Origin: Acidimicrobiales bacterium
GTDB lineage: Bacteria; Actinomycetota; Acidimicrobiia; Acidimicrobiales; Poriferisodaliceae
Length of the DNA: 20,807 nt
Direction of reading: 5' to 3'
NCBI GenBank assembly: GCA_020631315.1
Contig: JAHDHM010000016.1
Span: forward strand, 1 to 20,807
The position numbers and the translations under genes were made by a program. Under the pieces are notes generated by a model. It saw only the letters and a program-made list of their open reading frames with translations. It had not been told where the DNA came from and did not search any database. This document shows, in pieces, positions 1 to 10,943 of the stretch. Positions within the stretch are counted from its first letter, which is position 1, and the number at the start of each line of letters is the position of its first letter.

Positions 1-1
1 C

Positions 2-199
2 TCGGGTCCCGCGGTCGATCGCATGAAGAACTCGTCGCTGTCGAGGGTCATCATCACGAACACCTTGCCGGTGCCGCCGGAGAAGGAGTTCGACAAGCTC
101 GAGGTCCTGTCGGCGGCGCCCGTGTTCGCCGCGGCGCTCCGGGCGATCTACGCCGATTCGTCCGTGTCGGAGATCTTCGACGGAGAGAACCAGGCCTGA
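2..199 (+). CDS. prs: Ribose-phosphate pyrophosphokinase, C-terminal end (partial)
   Basis: The window opens inside this gene; 65 codons and the TGA stop at 197-199 are present. The enzyme makes PRPP from ribose 5-phosphate and ATP in the cytoplasm, feeding purine, pyrimidine, histidine and NAD synthesis. The visible end carries the family's C-terminal pattern: SGPAVDRMKNSSL, then a strand VIITNTLPVPPEK, then KLEVLSAAPVFAAALRAIY and a short SVSEIF tail. This matches the last strands and helix of the second phosphoribosyltransferase-type domain. A prs gene just before rplY and pth is the usual actinobacterial order, which supports the call. The catalytic N-terminal part lies outside the window. 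Confidence 0.93.
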   Translation, partial: SGPAVDRMKNSSLSRVIITNTLPVPPEKEFDKLEVLSAAPVFAAALRAIYADSSVSEIFDGENQA

Positions 200-212
200 C
201 GCAGATCACCTG

Positions 213-241
213 GTGACGCCGTGCCGCTCAGCCGTTAACAT
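213..241 (+). promoter_or_regulatory. Candidate sigma-70-type promoter for rplY-pth-mfd
   Basis: In the 128-bp gap after prs, GTGACG (213-218) and TAACAT (236-241) are separated by 17 bp and resemble -35 and -10 elements. Transcription would start near 248 and leave a leader of about 80 nt before the rplY start at 328. This rests on pattern only; co-transcription from prs is equally possible. Confidence 0.3.
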
Positions 242-327
242 GACCGGTCGGCCCGTGGACGAACACCGGCCCCGTCGTCGCGTCAGCGCCGCTCTCCGGC
301 GGACGCACCCCCAGGAGCATCGCCCCA

Positions 328-945
328 ATGGAACAGAACATCCTCACCGCCACGACCGGCCGCGAGCACGGATCCGGCCCGTCGCGTCGCCTCCGCGCTG
401 AGGACAAGGTCCCGGCCGTCGTCTACGGCGCCGGCGACGAGCCCGTCTCGGTGACGGTCGACCGTCTCGAGTTCCGCCGCGTGCTCAACGCCGCCGGCGC
501 GAACGCAGTGATCACCCTGTCGATCGATGGTGCCGATCAGCTGACCTTCGTGCGTGACGTCCAGATCCACCCGATCAAGGACAAGGTGCAGCACATCGAC
601 TTCCTGCGCGTCGACGCCAAGCAGCGCGTCACCGCTGAGGTCCCGGTCGTGCTCGTCGGCGAGGCGACCGAGCTCGGTCGTCAGGGCGGCATCGCCGAGC
701 AGCTCATGGGCACGCTCGTCATCGTGGCCGGCGTGACCAACATCCCCCGCGTCATCGAGGTCGACCTCGCGCCGCTCACCCTCGAGAACCCGATCCGCAT
801 CGCCGATCTCGATCTGGGCGAGGGTGTCACCACCGAGCTCGACGAGGAGTCCCCCGTGGTCTCCGGTTCGCTCAGCCGTGCCGCCGTCTCCGGTGAGGGC
901 GCCGAGGCTGCCGAGGGCGACGACGCCGAGGCCTCCGAGGGCTGA
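328..945 (+). CDS. rplY: 50S ribosomal protein L25 / general stress protein Ctc
   Basis: This 205-residue protein is the long (Ctc/TL5-type) form of L25, which binds 5S rRNA in the large ribosomal subunit. The N-terminal L25 beta-barrel (about residues 5-95) includes GSGPSRRLRAEDKVPAVVYG and the conserved HPIKDKVQHIDFLRVD stretch. A C-terminal TL5 domain (about 98-185) follows, with VPVVLVGEATELGRQGG and a PRVIEVDLAPLTLENPIRIADL strand set. The last 20 or so residues are an acidic Ala/Glu/Asp tail, common in actinobacterial homologues. The ATG start is supported by an AGGAG ribosome binding site at 313-317, 10 nt upstream. It is followed 2 nt later by pth, a classic pairing. Confidence 0.95.
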   Translation: MEQNILTATTGREHGSGPSRRLRAEDKVPAVVYGAGDEPVSVTVDRLEFRRVLNAAGANAVITLSIDGADQLTFVRDVQIHPIKDKVQHIDFLRVDAKQRVTAEVPVVLVGEATELGRQGGIAEQLMGTLVIVAGVTNIPRVIEVDLAPLTLENPIRIADLDLGEGVTTELDEESPVVSGSLSRAAVSGEGAEAAEGDDAEASEG

Positions 946-947
946 TC

Positions 948-1595
948 GTGGCGGGCGGCTCGGTCTTCGGCCGGGCCTCCGATCGCCGCGGGACTCCGGC
1001 CTCGCTGCTGGTCGTCGGCCTGGGAAACCCTGGTTCCGACTACGTCGGTACCCGTCACAACATCGGTGTCGAGGTGCTCGACATCCTCGCTCGTCGACAT
1101 GCGCGCCCGGGGACGACGGGCGAGCTCGCTCCTGCCCGCAAGGAGCGTTCGTTGGTCGCCGAGTTCGACATCGGCACCGATCGGGTCGTGGCAGCCTTCC
1201 CGCAGACGTACATGAATCTGAGCGGTGAGGCGGTGGCACTGCTCGTGCCGCGGTATGGCATCACCAGCGCCGACCGGATCGTGGTCGTCCAGGACGAGGT
1301 CGATCTGCCGGCTGGGCGCCTGAAGGTGAAGCAGGGTGGTGGCCACGCAGGCCACAACGGCCTGCGCAACATCGATCAGCACCTCGGGACCCGGGACTAC
1401 GTGCGGGTCCGCATCGGTGTGGGCCGGCCCCAGGGGCGCCAGGCCGGGCGCGATCACGTGCTCAAGCGGCCGGGCAAGGACGATCGGGCCGAGCTCGACA
1501 TCGTCGTCGAAGAAGCAGCCGATGCCGTCGAGTGTTACCTCGCGCACGGGCTGGCTGAGACGATGAACCGGTACAACCGCAAGGACGATCGTTGA
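948..1595 (+). CDS. pth: Peptidyl-tRNA hydrolase
   Basis: Pth cleaves the ester bond of peptidyl-tRNAs released from stalled ribosomes and so recycles tRNA in the cytoplasm. The GTG start lies 2 nt after the rplY stop and gives 215 residues, slightly long because of about 18 extra N-terminal residues before the first strand LLVVGLGNPG. Family residues are present: Asn27 in GLGNPG, catalytic His37 in GTRHNIG, the TYMNLSG loop, the QDEVDLPAG aspartate and the GGGHAGHNGLRNI loop. The gene ends in TTGA, where the stop overlaps the mfd start, suggesting translational coupling in an rplY-pth-mfd operon. Confidence 0.95.
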   Translation: MAGGSVFGRASDRRGTPASLLVVGLGNPGSDYVGTRHNIGVEVLDILARRHARPGTTGELAPARKERSLVAEFDIGTDRVVAAFPQTYMNLSGEAVALLVPRYGITSADRIVVVQDEVDLPAGRLKVKQGGGHAGHNGLRNIDQHLGTRDYVRVRIGVGRPQGRQAGRDHVLKRPGKDDRAELDIVVEEAADAVECYLAHGLAETMNRYNRKDDR

Positions 1596-4500
1596 GCCTC
1601 ACCGGACCGCTCGGGGCAGTTCCCGGCCTCGTCGCCACTCACGAGTCGCTCATCGCACTGCTCGGCCGCCGCCATGGTGTGGTCGCGATTCCCGAAGCCG
1701 GCCGAGCGCTCGCCATCGCGGGCATGGTCCGTCGCAGCGGTCGTCGGCCGATCGTGGTGGCGGTGCCGACCACGGCCGAGGCGGAGCGGCTCGGTGCGGA
1801 CCTTCGCCAGTACCTGGGCGACACGGCGGTCGCCGTGTTCCCGGCGTGGGAGATCCTTCCGTTCGAGCGGGTGAGCCCCGGCATCGAGACCATGGGTCGC
1901 CGGCTCGAGGTGCTGTGGCGTCTGCGCGGCGCCGACGAGCAGCCCGACGTGATCGTCGCCCCGGTCCGGGCACTGGTGCAGGGCATCTCGCCGTTCGGGT
2001 TGTCCGCCGAGCCGGTCGAGATCCGGCCGGGCGACACGGTCGACCCCAGCGAGCTGGTCGAGCAGCTGGTGCTGCAGGGGTATCGGCGCGAGTTCCAGGT
2101 CGAACACCGTGGCGAGGTCGCGGTGCGTGGCGGCATCGTCGATGTCTTCGGGTCGACGGCCGACTCGCCGGTCCGCATCGATCTGTGGGGTGACGAGGTC
2201 GATCGCCTGACCGAGTTCTCGGTCGCCGACCAGCGGTCGACGGTCGACCTGCAGTCGACCCGGATCTTCCCGGCCCGTGAGGTCCTGCCCGACGACGCGG
2301 TGGCGTTGCGTGCCGAGGGTCTCATCGGTTCGGCGTCGTGGGGTCGCGAGCACTGGCAGCGGTTGGCCGACGGCGAGTTCTTCGACGGCATGGAGTCGTG
2401 GTTGCCGTGGCTGGTCGACGAGCCCAAGGTCCTGATGGATCTGCTGGACGACGACGCCCAGATCCTGTTGGCCGAGCCGCGACGCCTACGCGACCGCGCT
2501 GCCGACCTGTTGGCCGAGGAACGCGATCTCGCCGAGTCGCTGGCCGGCACGTGGGGTGCAGTTGCTGCGGACGGCAGCCACGAGACGTTCCCCCAGCTGC
2601 ACGTCGACTTCGACCGGCTGCTGGCCGGCACCGAGGCGGCAGCGTGGACGGTCGCCAACGTCGCCGACGGTCCGGATGCCGTGACCTTCCCGGTGAGTGC
2701 GTGGGAGCCGGTCGCCGGTGACCCGAGTCGGCTGATGGCACAGATGAAGGAGCTGCTCGCCAAGGGCGGGACCCTCGTCGTCGCCGCAGACGGTGCGGGT
2801 ACCGCAGCGCGCCTGGTCGAGACGCTCGGCCAGGAAGGTGTCCAGCTGACGCTGCACGACGGTGTCGATCCGTCGGCGCTCGGTCAGCCTGGCGGTCACG
2901 TCGTGGTGGCGCCCATCGAGCGTGGCGTGCTGATGCCCGACATCGGCCTGGGCGTGTTGGCCGAGTCGGACATCACCGGCCGTCGACGCACCCACCGAGC
3001 GGCTCGTCCTCGTCGCAAGAGTCAGGCCTCGGCGTTCGAGAACCTGCACGAGGGCGACCACGTCGTCCATCACCATCACGGTGTCGCCCGGTACGCCGGC
3101 ATGGTCACCCGCAAGATCATGGGCGTCGAGCGCGACTACCTGATCCTCGAGTACAAGGGCACCGACAAGCTCTACCTGCCGTCGGATCAGATCGATCTGA
3201 TCCGGCCGTACTCGGGCGGCGAGACGCCGTCGCTGTCGAAGATGGGTGGCGCCGACTTCGCGAAGGCGAAGGCCAAGGTGCGGTCGGCGGTCCAGGAGAT
3301 CGCACAGGAGTTGGTGGTGCTCTACCAGCGCCGCGTGACCACCGAGGGCTTCGCCTATCCCGAGGAGTCCCCGTGGGAGCGGGAGCTGGCCGACGCCTTC
3401 CCGTACCAGGAGACGCAGGACCAGCTGAAGGCCATCGACGAGATCCACGCCGACATGGAGGACTCGTCGCCGATGGACCGCCTCGTGTGTGGCGACGTCG
3501 GCTTCGGCAAGACCGAGGTGGCCATGCGGGCCGTCTTCAAGGCCGTTCAAGCGGGCAAGCAGGCCGCCATCCTCGTCCCGACCACGCTGCTCGCCCAGCA
3601 GCACCACCAGACGTTCTCGGACCGCTTCTCTGCCTACCCGGTGCGGGTCGAGGTGCTGTCCCGATTCCTGACCGCGGCCCAGCAGCGCGAGGTCATCGAA
3701 GGTGTGAAGACCGGCTCGGTCGACGTGGTCGTCGGCACGCACCGCCTGCTCGGTCAGGACATCGACTTCCATCAGCTCGGTCTGCTCGTCATCGACGAGG
3801 AGCAGCGCTTCGGTGTGACCCACAAGGAGCACATCAAGCAGATGAAGGCCGACGTCGACGTGCTGACGTTGTCGGCCACGCCGATTCCGCGGACGCTCGA
3901 GATGTCGCTGACCGGCATCCGCGACCTGTCGCTGCTGCAGACGGCGCCGTCGGAACGTCAGCCCATCCTCACCTATGTCGGCGAGTACGACGAGCGCGCG
4001 GTCGCGGAGGCGATCCGCCGCGAGCTGCTGCGCGAGGGCCAGGTGTTCTTCGTGCACAACCGGGTGGCCGACATCGAGAAGGTGGCCGACGACCTGCGCT
4101 CGTTGGTGCCCGAGGCTCGTGTCGCCGTGGCCCACGGTCAGATGGACGAGGGCAGTCTCGAGGGCGTCATCATCGACTTCTGGGACGGCAAGTACGACGT
4201 CTTGGTGTGCACGACGATCATCGAGTCGGGCATCGACATGCCGTCGGTGAACACCCTGGTGGTCGACCGGGCCGACATGCTCGGGCTCGGTCAGCTGCAC
4301 CAGATCCGTGGTCGTGTCGGCCGTTCGGGTCAGCGGGCCTACGCCTATCTGTTCCACCCGCAGAACAAGGTGTTGTCCGAGGAGGCCTACGAGCGTCTGA
4401 AGACGATCGGCGAGGCCACCGAGCTCGGTTCGGGTTTTCGGATCGCCATGCGTGACCTCGAGATCCGTGGCGCCGGCAACCTGTTGGGCGAGGGTCAGTC

Positions 4501-5026
4501 TGGCCACATCGCCGCGGTCGGTTACGACCTGTACTGCCAGATGGTGACCGAGGCGGTCGCCCAGCTGAAGGGCGAACCCGTCCCCGAGCCGGTCGAGATC
4601 AAGATCGACCTGCCGCTGGCCGCCTATCTGCCCGACGACTACGTCGAGCGGGAGGAGCAGCGGCTCGAGGCGTACCGCCGTCTGGCCGCGGTCACCGCCG
4701 ATGGCGAGGTCGACGACATCGCCGCCGAGTGGCAGGACCGCTATGGCCCGATCCCGGATCCGGCGCAGCATCTGTTGGCGTTGGCTCGTCTGCGGGCCGT
4801 GTGCCATCCGCGGGGGATCACCGAGATCACGATCCTGCGGAACACGATCGCGAAGATCCTCCCGATGGAGCTGCGGATCAGCGAACAGACCCGTCTGAAG
4901 CGGCTGTCGCGCAAGGCGCTGTACAAGGAGGACGTCGAAGAGGTGCACCTTCCGGTGAAGGTGGGCAAGGGCCTGGTCGACGAGCTCATCGCGTTCCTGA
5001 CCGAGCTGCGCCCGCTCGACGACTGA
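1592..5026 (+). CDS. mfd: Transcription-repair coupling factor
   Basis: Mfd is an ATP-driven DNA translocase that removes RNA polymerase stalled at DNA lesions and recruits UvrA for transcription-coupled repair. The protein is 1144 residues, the normal size. In order it shows a UvrB-like N-terminal module (about 1-230), a CarD-like RNA-polymerase-interaction domain starting near 485 ([16 protein letters not shown]), a superfamily 2 motor with Walker A GDVGFGKT near 634, DEEQ at 735-738 and [11 protein letters not shown], then a second RecA domain with IIESGIDMP near 874 and [10 protein letters not shown] near 905. The C-terminal TRCF (D7) domain spans about 1000-1095. The TTG start overlaps the pth stop. 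The HHHH run in the CarD-like loop is an oddity beside the more usual VVHxDHG pattern. Confidence 0.97.
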   Translation: MSLTGPLGAVPGLVATHESLIALLGRRHGVVAIPEAGRALAIAGMVRRSGRRPIVVAVPTTAEAERLGADLRQYLGDTAVAVFPAWEILPFERVSPGIETMGRRLEVLWRLRGADEQPDVIVAPVRALVQGISPFGLSAEPVEIRPGDTVDPSELVEQLVLQGYRREFQVEHRGEVAVRGGIVDVFGSTADSPVRIDLWGDEVDRLTEFSVADQRSTVDLQSTRIFPAREVLPDDAVALRAEGLIGSASWGREHWQRLADGEFFDGMESWLPWLVDEPKVLMDLLDDDAQILLAEPRRLRDRAADLLAEERDLAESLAGTWGAVAADGSHETFPQLHVDFDRLLAGTEAAAWTVANVADGPDAVTFPVSAWEPVAGDPSRLMAQMKELLAKGGTLVVAADGAGTAARLVETLGQEGVQLTLHDGVDPSALGQPGGHVVVAPIERGVLMPDIGLGVLAESDITGRRRTHRAARPRRKSQASAFENLHEGDHVVHHHHGVARYAGMVTRKIMGVERDYLILEYKGTDKLYLPSDQIDLIRPYSGGETPSLSKMGGADFAKAKAKVRSAVQEIAQELVVLYQRRVTTEGFAYPEESPWERELADAFPYQETQDQLKAIDEIHADMEDSSPMDRLVCGDVGFGKTEVAMRAVFKAVQAGKQAAILVPTTLLAQQHHQTFSDRFSAYPVRVEVLSRFLTAAQQREVIEGVKTGSVDVVVGTHRLLGQDIDFHQLGLLVIDEEQRFGVTHKEHIKQMKADVDVLTLSATPIPRTLEMSLTGIRDLSLLQTAPSERQPILTYVGEYDERAVAEAIRRELLREGQVFFVHNRVADIEKVADDLRSLVPEARVAVAHGQMDEGSLEGVIIDFWDGKYDVLVCTTIIESGIDMPSVNTLVVDRADMLGLGQLHQIRGRVGRSGQRAYAYLFHPQNKVLSEEAYERLKTIGEATELGSGFRIAMRDLEIRGAGNLLGEGQSGHIAAVGYDLYCQMVTEAVAQLKGEPVPEPVEIKIDLPLAAYLPDDYVEREEQRLEAYRRLAAVTADGEVDDIAAEWQDRYGPIPDPAQHLLALARLRAVCHPRGITEITILRNTIAKILPMELRISEQTRLKRLSRKALYKEDVEEVHLPVKVGKGLVDELIAFLTELRPLDD

Positions 5027-5034
5027 GCTGCCTC

Positions 5035-5040
5035 TAGGCT
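5035..5040 (+). promoter_or_regulatory. Candidate -10 element for a leaderless lipoprotein transcript
   Basis: TAGGCT lies 8 nt before the GTG start at 5049, the spacing expected if transcription begins at the start codon. No Shine-Dalgarno sequence and no good -35 element is visible in the 22-bp gap after mfd. The same arrangement recurs in the right half of the window. Confidence 0.3.
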
Positions 5041-5048
5041 CTCTTGCT

Positions 5049-5894
5049 GTGATTCGTCGCCTCCTCCCCATCTCGTTGGCCGTCGTGTTGATCGGTACGG
5101 CCTGCTCGAACGACGTCGATCGTGACGTCCTCGCCGTGGTCAACGGTGAGGAGATCACCGCCGAGGAGTTCGCCGGTGTCTACGGCTCCAGTGGCGCCGC
5201 CCCGCTGAGCTCCGACGGCCTCGCCGATCCGGTCCTGGCGTCGGGCGTGTCGCTCGGCGGCCCTGGCGTGGCTCAGGCGCTCGGCACGATGATCCAGATC
5301 GAGGCCGCTCGCCCTGAGATGGAGGCCGCGGGTGTCACCGTCCCTGCACTCGACGACCCGGCCAACTTCCAGGCCGATCTCAACACGTTCCTCAGCTCGG
5401 CGGCCGACGCGGTGCTCGATCCGGCCGATGTCGAGGAAGAGGCGCTGAACCTGGCCAACACGCTGCCGTGCGTGTCGCACATCCTCGTCGACACCGAAGC
5501 CGAAGCGCTCGACGTGCTCGCCCGTCTCGACGCCGGTGAGGACTTCGCCGCGCTGGCGATGGAGCTGAGCACCGACCCGGGCAGTGGTGCCCAGGGTGGC
5601 GATCTCGGCTGCGTGCCGCCGTCGCAGTGGGTGCCGGAGTTCGCGGCGGCGCTCGTCGAGCTCGAGGTCGGCGAGATCAGTGCTCCGGTCGCCTCACAGT
5701 TCGGTGCCCACGTGATCCGTCGTGACCCGCCGCCGGAGCAGCTGCTCATCGAGGCCGAGGCGCTGTCGCGTCAGCGGCTCCTCCAGGCGTGGTTGGCCGA
5801 ACGCAGTGTCGCCGCTGATGTCTATCTCGACCCGTCGGTCGGCACGTGGAGCGGTACGGGCATCAACCCGGCCGATCCGCTGGCCAACAGCTGA
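5049..5894 (+). CDS. Parvulin-type peptidyl-prolyl isomerase lipoprotein (SurA/PrsA-like)
   Basis: This 281-residue protein starts with a signal peptide (MIRR, then a hydrophobic stretch) ending in IGTAC. Cys19 is the likely lipidated residue, so the protein probably sits on the outer face of the cytoplasmic membrane. The N-terminal part has SurA_N-like features (VNGEEITAEEFAGVYG) and helices that would cradle unfolded clients. The parvulin domain runs from about 141 to 232: CVSHILVDTEAEALDVLARL, then GEDFAALAMELSTDPGSGAQGGDLG, PEFAAALVELEVGEISAPV and FGAHVIRR. It likely catalyses proline isomerisation or holds exported proteins during folding. The GTG start was chosen because it alone provides a complete signal peptide. 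It lies between mfd and mazG; the pairing with mazG is tight but no functional link is evident. Confidence 0.85.
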   Translation: MIRRLLPISLAVVLIGTACSNDVDRDVLAVVNGEEITAEEFAGVYGSSGAAPLSSDGLADPVLASGVSLGGPGVAQALGTMIQIEAARPEMEAAGVTVPALDDPANFQADLNTFLSSAADAVLDPADVEEEALNLANTLPCVSHILVDTEAEALDVLARLDAGEDFAALAMELSTDPGSGAQGGDLGCVPPSQWVPEFAAALVELEVGEISAPVASQFGAHVIRRDPPPEQLLIEAEALSRQRLLQAWLAERSVAADVYLDPSVGTWSGTGINPADPLANS

Positions 5895-5908
5895 GCGGCG
5901 TCGTCTCG

Positions 5909-7348
5909 ATGCCACGGATCGTCGTCGGCGGCCTCGGCCCGGCCGGTGCCGATCTGCTGACACCGATCACCACCGCAGCCGTCGCCGAGCACGACCTGGT
6001 TCGGCTGCGTACGGCTCGTCATCCTGCCGCCGACGTGATCGACGCCCCGTCGTACGACCACGTGTACGAGTCGGCGGACAGCTTCGCCGACGTCTACGCG
6101 ACGATCGTCGACGATCTCGTGCGGCTCGCCGGCGAAGGTGACGTGCTGTACCTCGTGCCGGGTGCGCCGACGGTGGCCGAGCACACGGTCGAGCTGCTCG
6201 TCGCGCACGGCGGCGTGGAGGTCGACATCCTTCCTGCGTTGTCGTTCCTCGACCTGTCGTGGGCGCGCCTGCGGGTCGATCCTGTCGAAGCGGGTGTGAC
6301 GCTGGTCGACGCGCTGGTGCTGGACGAGGTCGTCGACGATCTGTCGGGGGCGGTGCTCATCGGCCAGTGCCACTCGGCCGAGGTCATGAACGACGTCCGC
6401 TTCGCGTTCGGGCACCGCGAGCCCGAGCGGGCGGTGGTCCTGCACCATCTCGGCCTGGCTGACGAGGTGGTGGCCGAGGTCGCGTGGGATGAGCTCGACG
6501 AGGTGGTCGACGCCGACCACCTCACGTCGGTGTTCGTGCCCGAGGTTCCCCGCTCGGTGGCCGCCGCATCGGCCGACTTCGCGCGCCTCGTACGGCGACT
6601 GCGTACCGAGTGTCCGTGGGATGCCGAGCAGACCCACCAGAGCCTCGTCCGGCATCTGCTGGAAGAGGCCTACGAAACCGCCGAGGCGATCGAGGCCGAC
6701 CCGATCGACGATGACGCCGTTGCATCAGAGCTCGGCGATGTGCTGTTCCAGGTGTATCTGCACTCGACGATCGCCGACGAGGTCGGCGCGTACGACCTCG
6801 TCGACGTGATCGACGGCATCGCCGAGAAGCTGATCAGCCGCCATCCGCACGTGTTCGGCGATCCGGAGAACTCGCCCGACGGGCCCTCGGAGAGTGCGTG
6901 GGAGCAGGCGAAGCTGTCCGAGTCGGGTGCGCGCAGCGTGGTCGACAACGTGCCGGCCCTGCCCCCGCTGGCGTTGGCGGCGAAGCTCATCGACAAGTCA
7001 CGCACGGTCGGTTTCGTCTGGCCCGATCATTCGATGTCGCGAGCCAAGATCGACGAGGAGCTCGCCGAGTTCGACGCCGAATCCGACGACGACGGCCGGG
7101 CTCGCGAGTTCGGCGACGTGCTGCTGGCGTCGATCGCACATGCCCGCGACATCGGCATCGACCCCGACGCTGCTCTGCGTGCATCGGCACGGGTGTTCCG
7201 TGGCCGGGTGCGTGACCTCGAGCTGCGAGCAGCGGCCGACGGCGTCGATCTGCACGCCCTCAGCACCGACGAACTGCTCGATCGCTGGGCCATGGCCAAG
7301 CGCGCAGTGGCGGCCGGCGAGGACCCACCTGGTCACTCGCCGATCTGA
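5909..7348 (+). CDS. mazG: Tetrapyrrole-methylase-like / MazG nucleotide pyrophosphohydrolase fusion (YabN type)
   Basis: MazG hydrolyses NTPs to NMP and pyrophosphate and is thought to clean up abnormal nucleotides. This 479-residue protein has two parts. Residues 1 to about 225 resemble the SAM-dependent tetrapyrrole methylase fold (start MPRIVVGGLGPAGADLLTP, then LVPGAPTVAEHTVELL). Residues 228-479 hold two MazG-like halves. The first half has CPWDAEQTHQSLVRHLLEEAYE with Glu252, Glu253 and Glu256, then Glu274 and Asp277 in ELGDVLF, all metal ligands of the family. The second half has KIDEELAEF and EFGDVLL. The ATG at 5909 was preferred to an in-frame ATG at 5846, which would lie inside the lipoprotein gene and add residues unlike the family. 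The fold is that of B. subtilis YabN. Confidence 0.9.
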   Translation: MPRIVVGGLGPAGADLLTPITTAAVAEHDLVRLRTARHPAADVIDAPSYDHVYESADSFADVYATIVDDLVRLAGEGDVLYLVPGAPTVAEHTVELLVAHGGVEVDILPALSFLDLSWARLRVDPVEAGVTLVDALVLDEVVDDLSGAVLIGQCHSAEVMNDVRFAFGHREPERAVVLHHLGLADEVVAEVAWDELDEVVDADHLTSVFVPEVPRSVAAASADFARLVRRLRTECPWDAEQTHQSLVRHLLEEAYETAEAIEADPIDDDAVASELGDVLFQVYLHSTIADEVGAYDLVDVIDGIAEKLISRHPHVFGDPENSPDGPSESAWEQAKLSESGARSVVDNVPALPPLALAAKLIDKSRTVGFVWPDHSMSRAKIDEELAEFDAESDDDGRAREFGDVLLASIAHARDIGIDPDAALRASARVFRGRVRDLELRAAADGVDLHALSTDELLDRWAMAKRAVAAGEDPPGHSPI

Positions 7349-7380
7349 CATTTTGCTGTCCTGAGGATGCCCCGAGACTG

Positions 7381-9203
<1,823 letters not shown>

Positions 9204-9207
<4 letters not shown>

Positions 9208-10151
9208 CGTCACCGGTTCTGGCCGAGGGCCTCGGCCGGAGCTTCGGTGATCTCGTCGCGGTCCGCGACGTCGACCTAGAGGTCGCGCCCGGCGAGGTGT
9301 ACGGCTTCCTCGGCCCGAACGGTGCGGGCAAGTCGACCACGGTGCGGATGCTCACGACCCTGTTGAGGCCGACGTCTGGTCGGGCGACGGTGGCCGGGCA
9401 TGACGTGGTGGCGGCCGCCGACGCGGTCCGTGCGTCGATCGGTGTGGCGCTGCAGGACGCGGCGATCGATCCGATCATGACGGGCACCGAGTTGGTGCGC
9501 CTGCAGGCGACCTTGCACGGCATCCCGCGCCAGTTGGCCGCCGAGCGTGGTGCGGAGCTGATCGAACGGGTTGGTCTGTCCGCCGCGGCCGACCGTCGGG
9601 TGGGTACGTACTCAGGTGGCATGCGGCGCCGGCTCGACCTCGCCATGTCCCTGATCCACGAGCCGAGGGTGCTCTTCCTCGACGAGCCGACCACCGGCCT
9701 CGACCCGACGTCGCGCCAGTCGTTGTGGGAAGAAGTGCGGCGTCTCAACGGCGAGCTGGGCACCACCGTCTTCCTCACCACGCAGTACCTCGAAGAGGCC
9801 GACCAGCTGGCCGACCGCATCGGCATCATCGATGGTGGCGTGATCGTGCGGGAGGGGAAGCCCGACACGTTGAAGGCAGCGGTCGGCGACCCGACGCTGC
9901 GCATGGACATCAGCCCCGACGAACGTGAGCGCGCTCGCGAGGTGTTGGCCGGTTTCGGTTCACCTCGGCCTGCCCGCGAGGGTCGCATGGCGATCGGTCT
10001 CGAAGGCGGTGCGTCTCGGCTAGCCGACGTGGTCCGGGCGTTCGACGAGGCGTCGATCACCGTGCTGCGCATGGAGCTCGACGAACCCAGCCTCGACGAC
10101 GTGTTCGCGGAGGCGACCGGTCGTCGGCTCGAGGGCGCCGGCGATGACTGA
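9204..10151 (+). CDS. ABC-2 exporter ATP-binding protein (DrrA-like)
   Basis: This 315-residue ATPase would power a membrane exporter made with the next two genes. Walker A GPNGAGKST lies at residues 37-45, the signature YSGGMRRRLDLAMSL in the middle, Walker B VLFLDEPTTGLDP after it, then a switch region around FLTTQYLEEADQLADRIGIIDGG. The C-terminal 80 residues match the DrrA-type extension that follows the nucleotide-binding domain (ending LDDVFAEATGR). The GTG at 9204 overlaps the upstream stop (GTGA). An in-frame upstream start at 9165 is possible but would add 13 unconserved residues inside the preceding gene. DrrA relatives export drugs, lipids or polysaccharide precursors; the substrate cannot be told here. 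Confidence 0.9.
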
Positions 10152-10169
10152 GTTGGGCGACCGTCACTC

Positions 10170-10943
10170 ATGAAGGCCGGCGTCGTCGCACCGGCGTCGG
10201 CGATGGCTCGCCGGTCGATCCGAGGGATCATCCGCCAGCCGCAGCTGTGGGCGCCGGCGATCGTCTTCCCGTTGTTCTTCAGTGCCGTGAGCAGTGCAGC
10301 GTTCGATCGGACGCGTGAGCTTCCCGGGTTCCCCGAGGTCGATTCGTTCCTGACGTTCATCCTCCCGGCGACGATCATTCAGGGCGTCATGTTCGGTGCC
10401 ACGTCGGTCGGCAACGAGATGGCGATCGACATGGAGAACGGTTTCGCTGATCGTCTGCGTGCCGCCCCGGTGAATCGGGCTGCGTTGCTGACGGGCCGTC
10501 TGGCCGGGGTGATGCTGCTGGCGATGGTGCAGACGTTGGCGTTCGTGCTCGTGTTCGTCGTGTTCGGCGCCACGGTGGCGGGTGGTCCGCAGGCAGTCGT
10601 GGTGCTGATGCTGGTGTCGGCGGCGTTCGCCGGTGCCATCGGCTCGTTCGCGTTGGTGGTGGCGATGCGGACCGGTTCGGTCGAGGCCGTGAACGGCTTC
10701 TTCCCGATCTTCTTCGCTGCGGTGTTCCTGTCGTCGGCGTTCTTCCCGCCGGAGTTGTCGGGCGGTTGGTTCGAGCGTGTGGCGGCCGTGAACCCGGTGT
10801 CGTGGATCGTCGACGCCACGCGTGAGCTGGTGATCGACGGCTTTGCCTGGGGTTCGGCGGCGGTGGCCGTGGCGGTGACCGCGGCGCTGATGGTCGTGTT
10901 GAACGCGTTGGCAGTCGACACGTTGCGCCGGAGCGGGGCATGA
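10170..10943 (+). CDS. ABC-2 type transporter permease (first)
   Basis: This 257-residue integral membrane protein has about six hydrophobic segments, the layout of ABC-2 (DrrB-like) permeases. After a short cytoplasmic N-terminus (MARRSIRGIIRQPQLW) the first helix begins at APAIVFPLFF. The family's central motif follows the second helix: NEMAIDMENGFADRLRAAPVNRAALLTGRL. Late in the protein, AFFPPELSGGWFERVAAVNPVSWIVDATREL matches the conserved loop before the last helix. It starts 18 nt after the ATPase gene and ends in ATGA overlapping the next permease, so the three genes form one exporter operon, probably as a heterodimeric permease with a shared ATPase. Confidence 0.88.
   Translation: MKAGVVAPASAMARRSIRGIIRQPQLWAPAIVFPLFFSAVSSAAFDRTRELPGFPEVDSFLTFILPATIIQGVMFGATSVGNEMAIDMENGFADRLRAAPVNRAALLTGRLAGVMLLAMVQTLAFVLVFVVFGATVAGGPQAVVVLMLVSAAFAGAIGSFALVVAMRTGSVEAVNGFFPIFFAAVFLSSAFFPPELSGGWFERVAAVNPVSWIVDATRELVIDGFAWGSAAVAVAVTAALMVVLNALAVDTLRRSGA

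Noticed and set aside
2486..5158. 890-codon open frame on the minus strand opposite mfd
   Set aside because: It mirrors the mfd reading frame, a common artefact in high-GC DNA, and its translation shows no domain-like pattern. Mfd on the plus strand is unambiguous.
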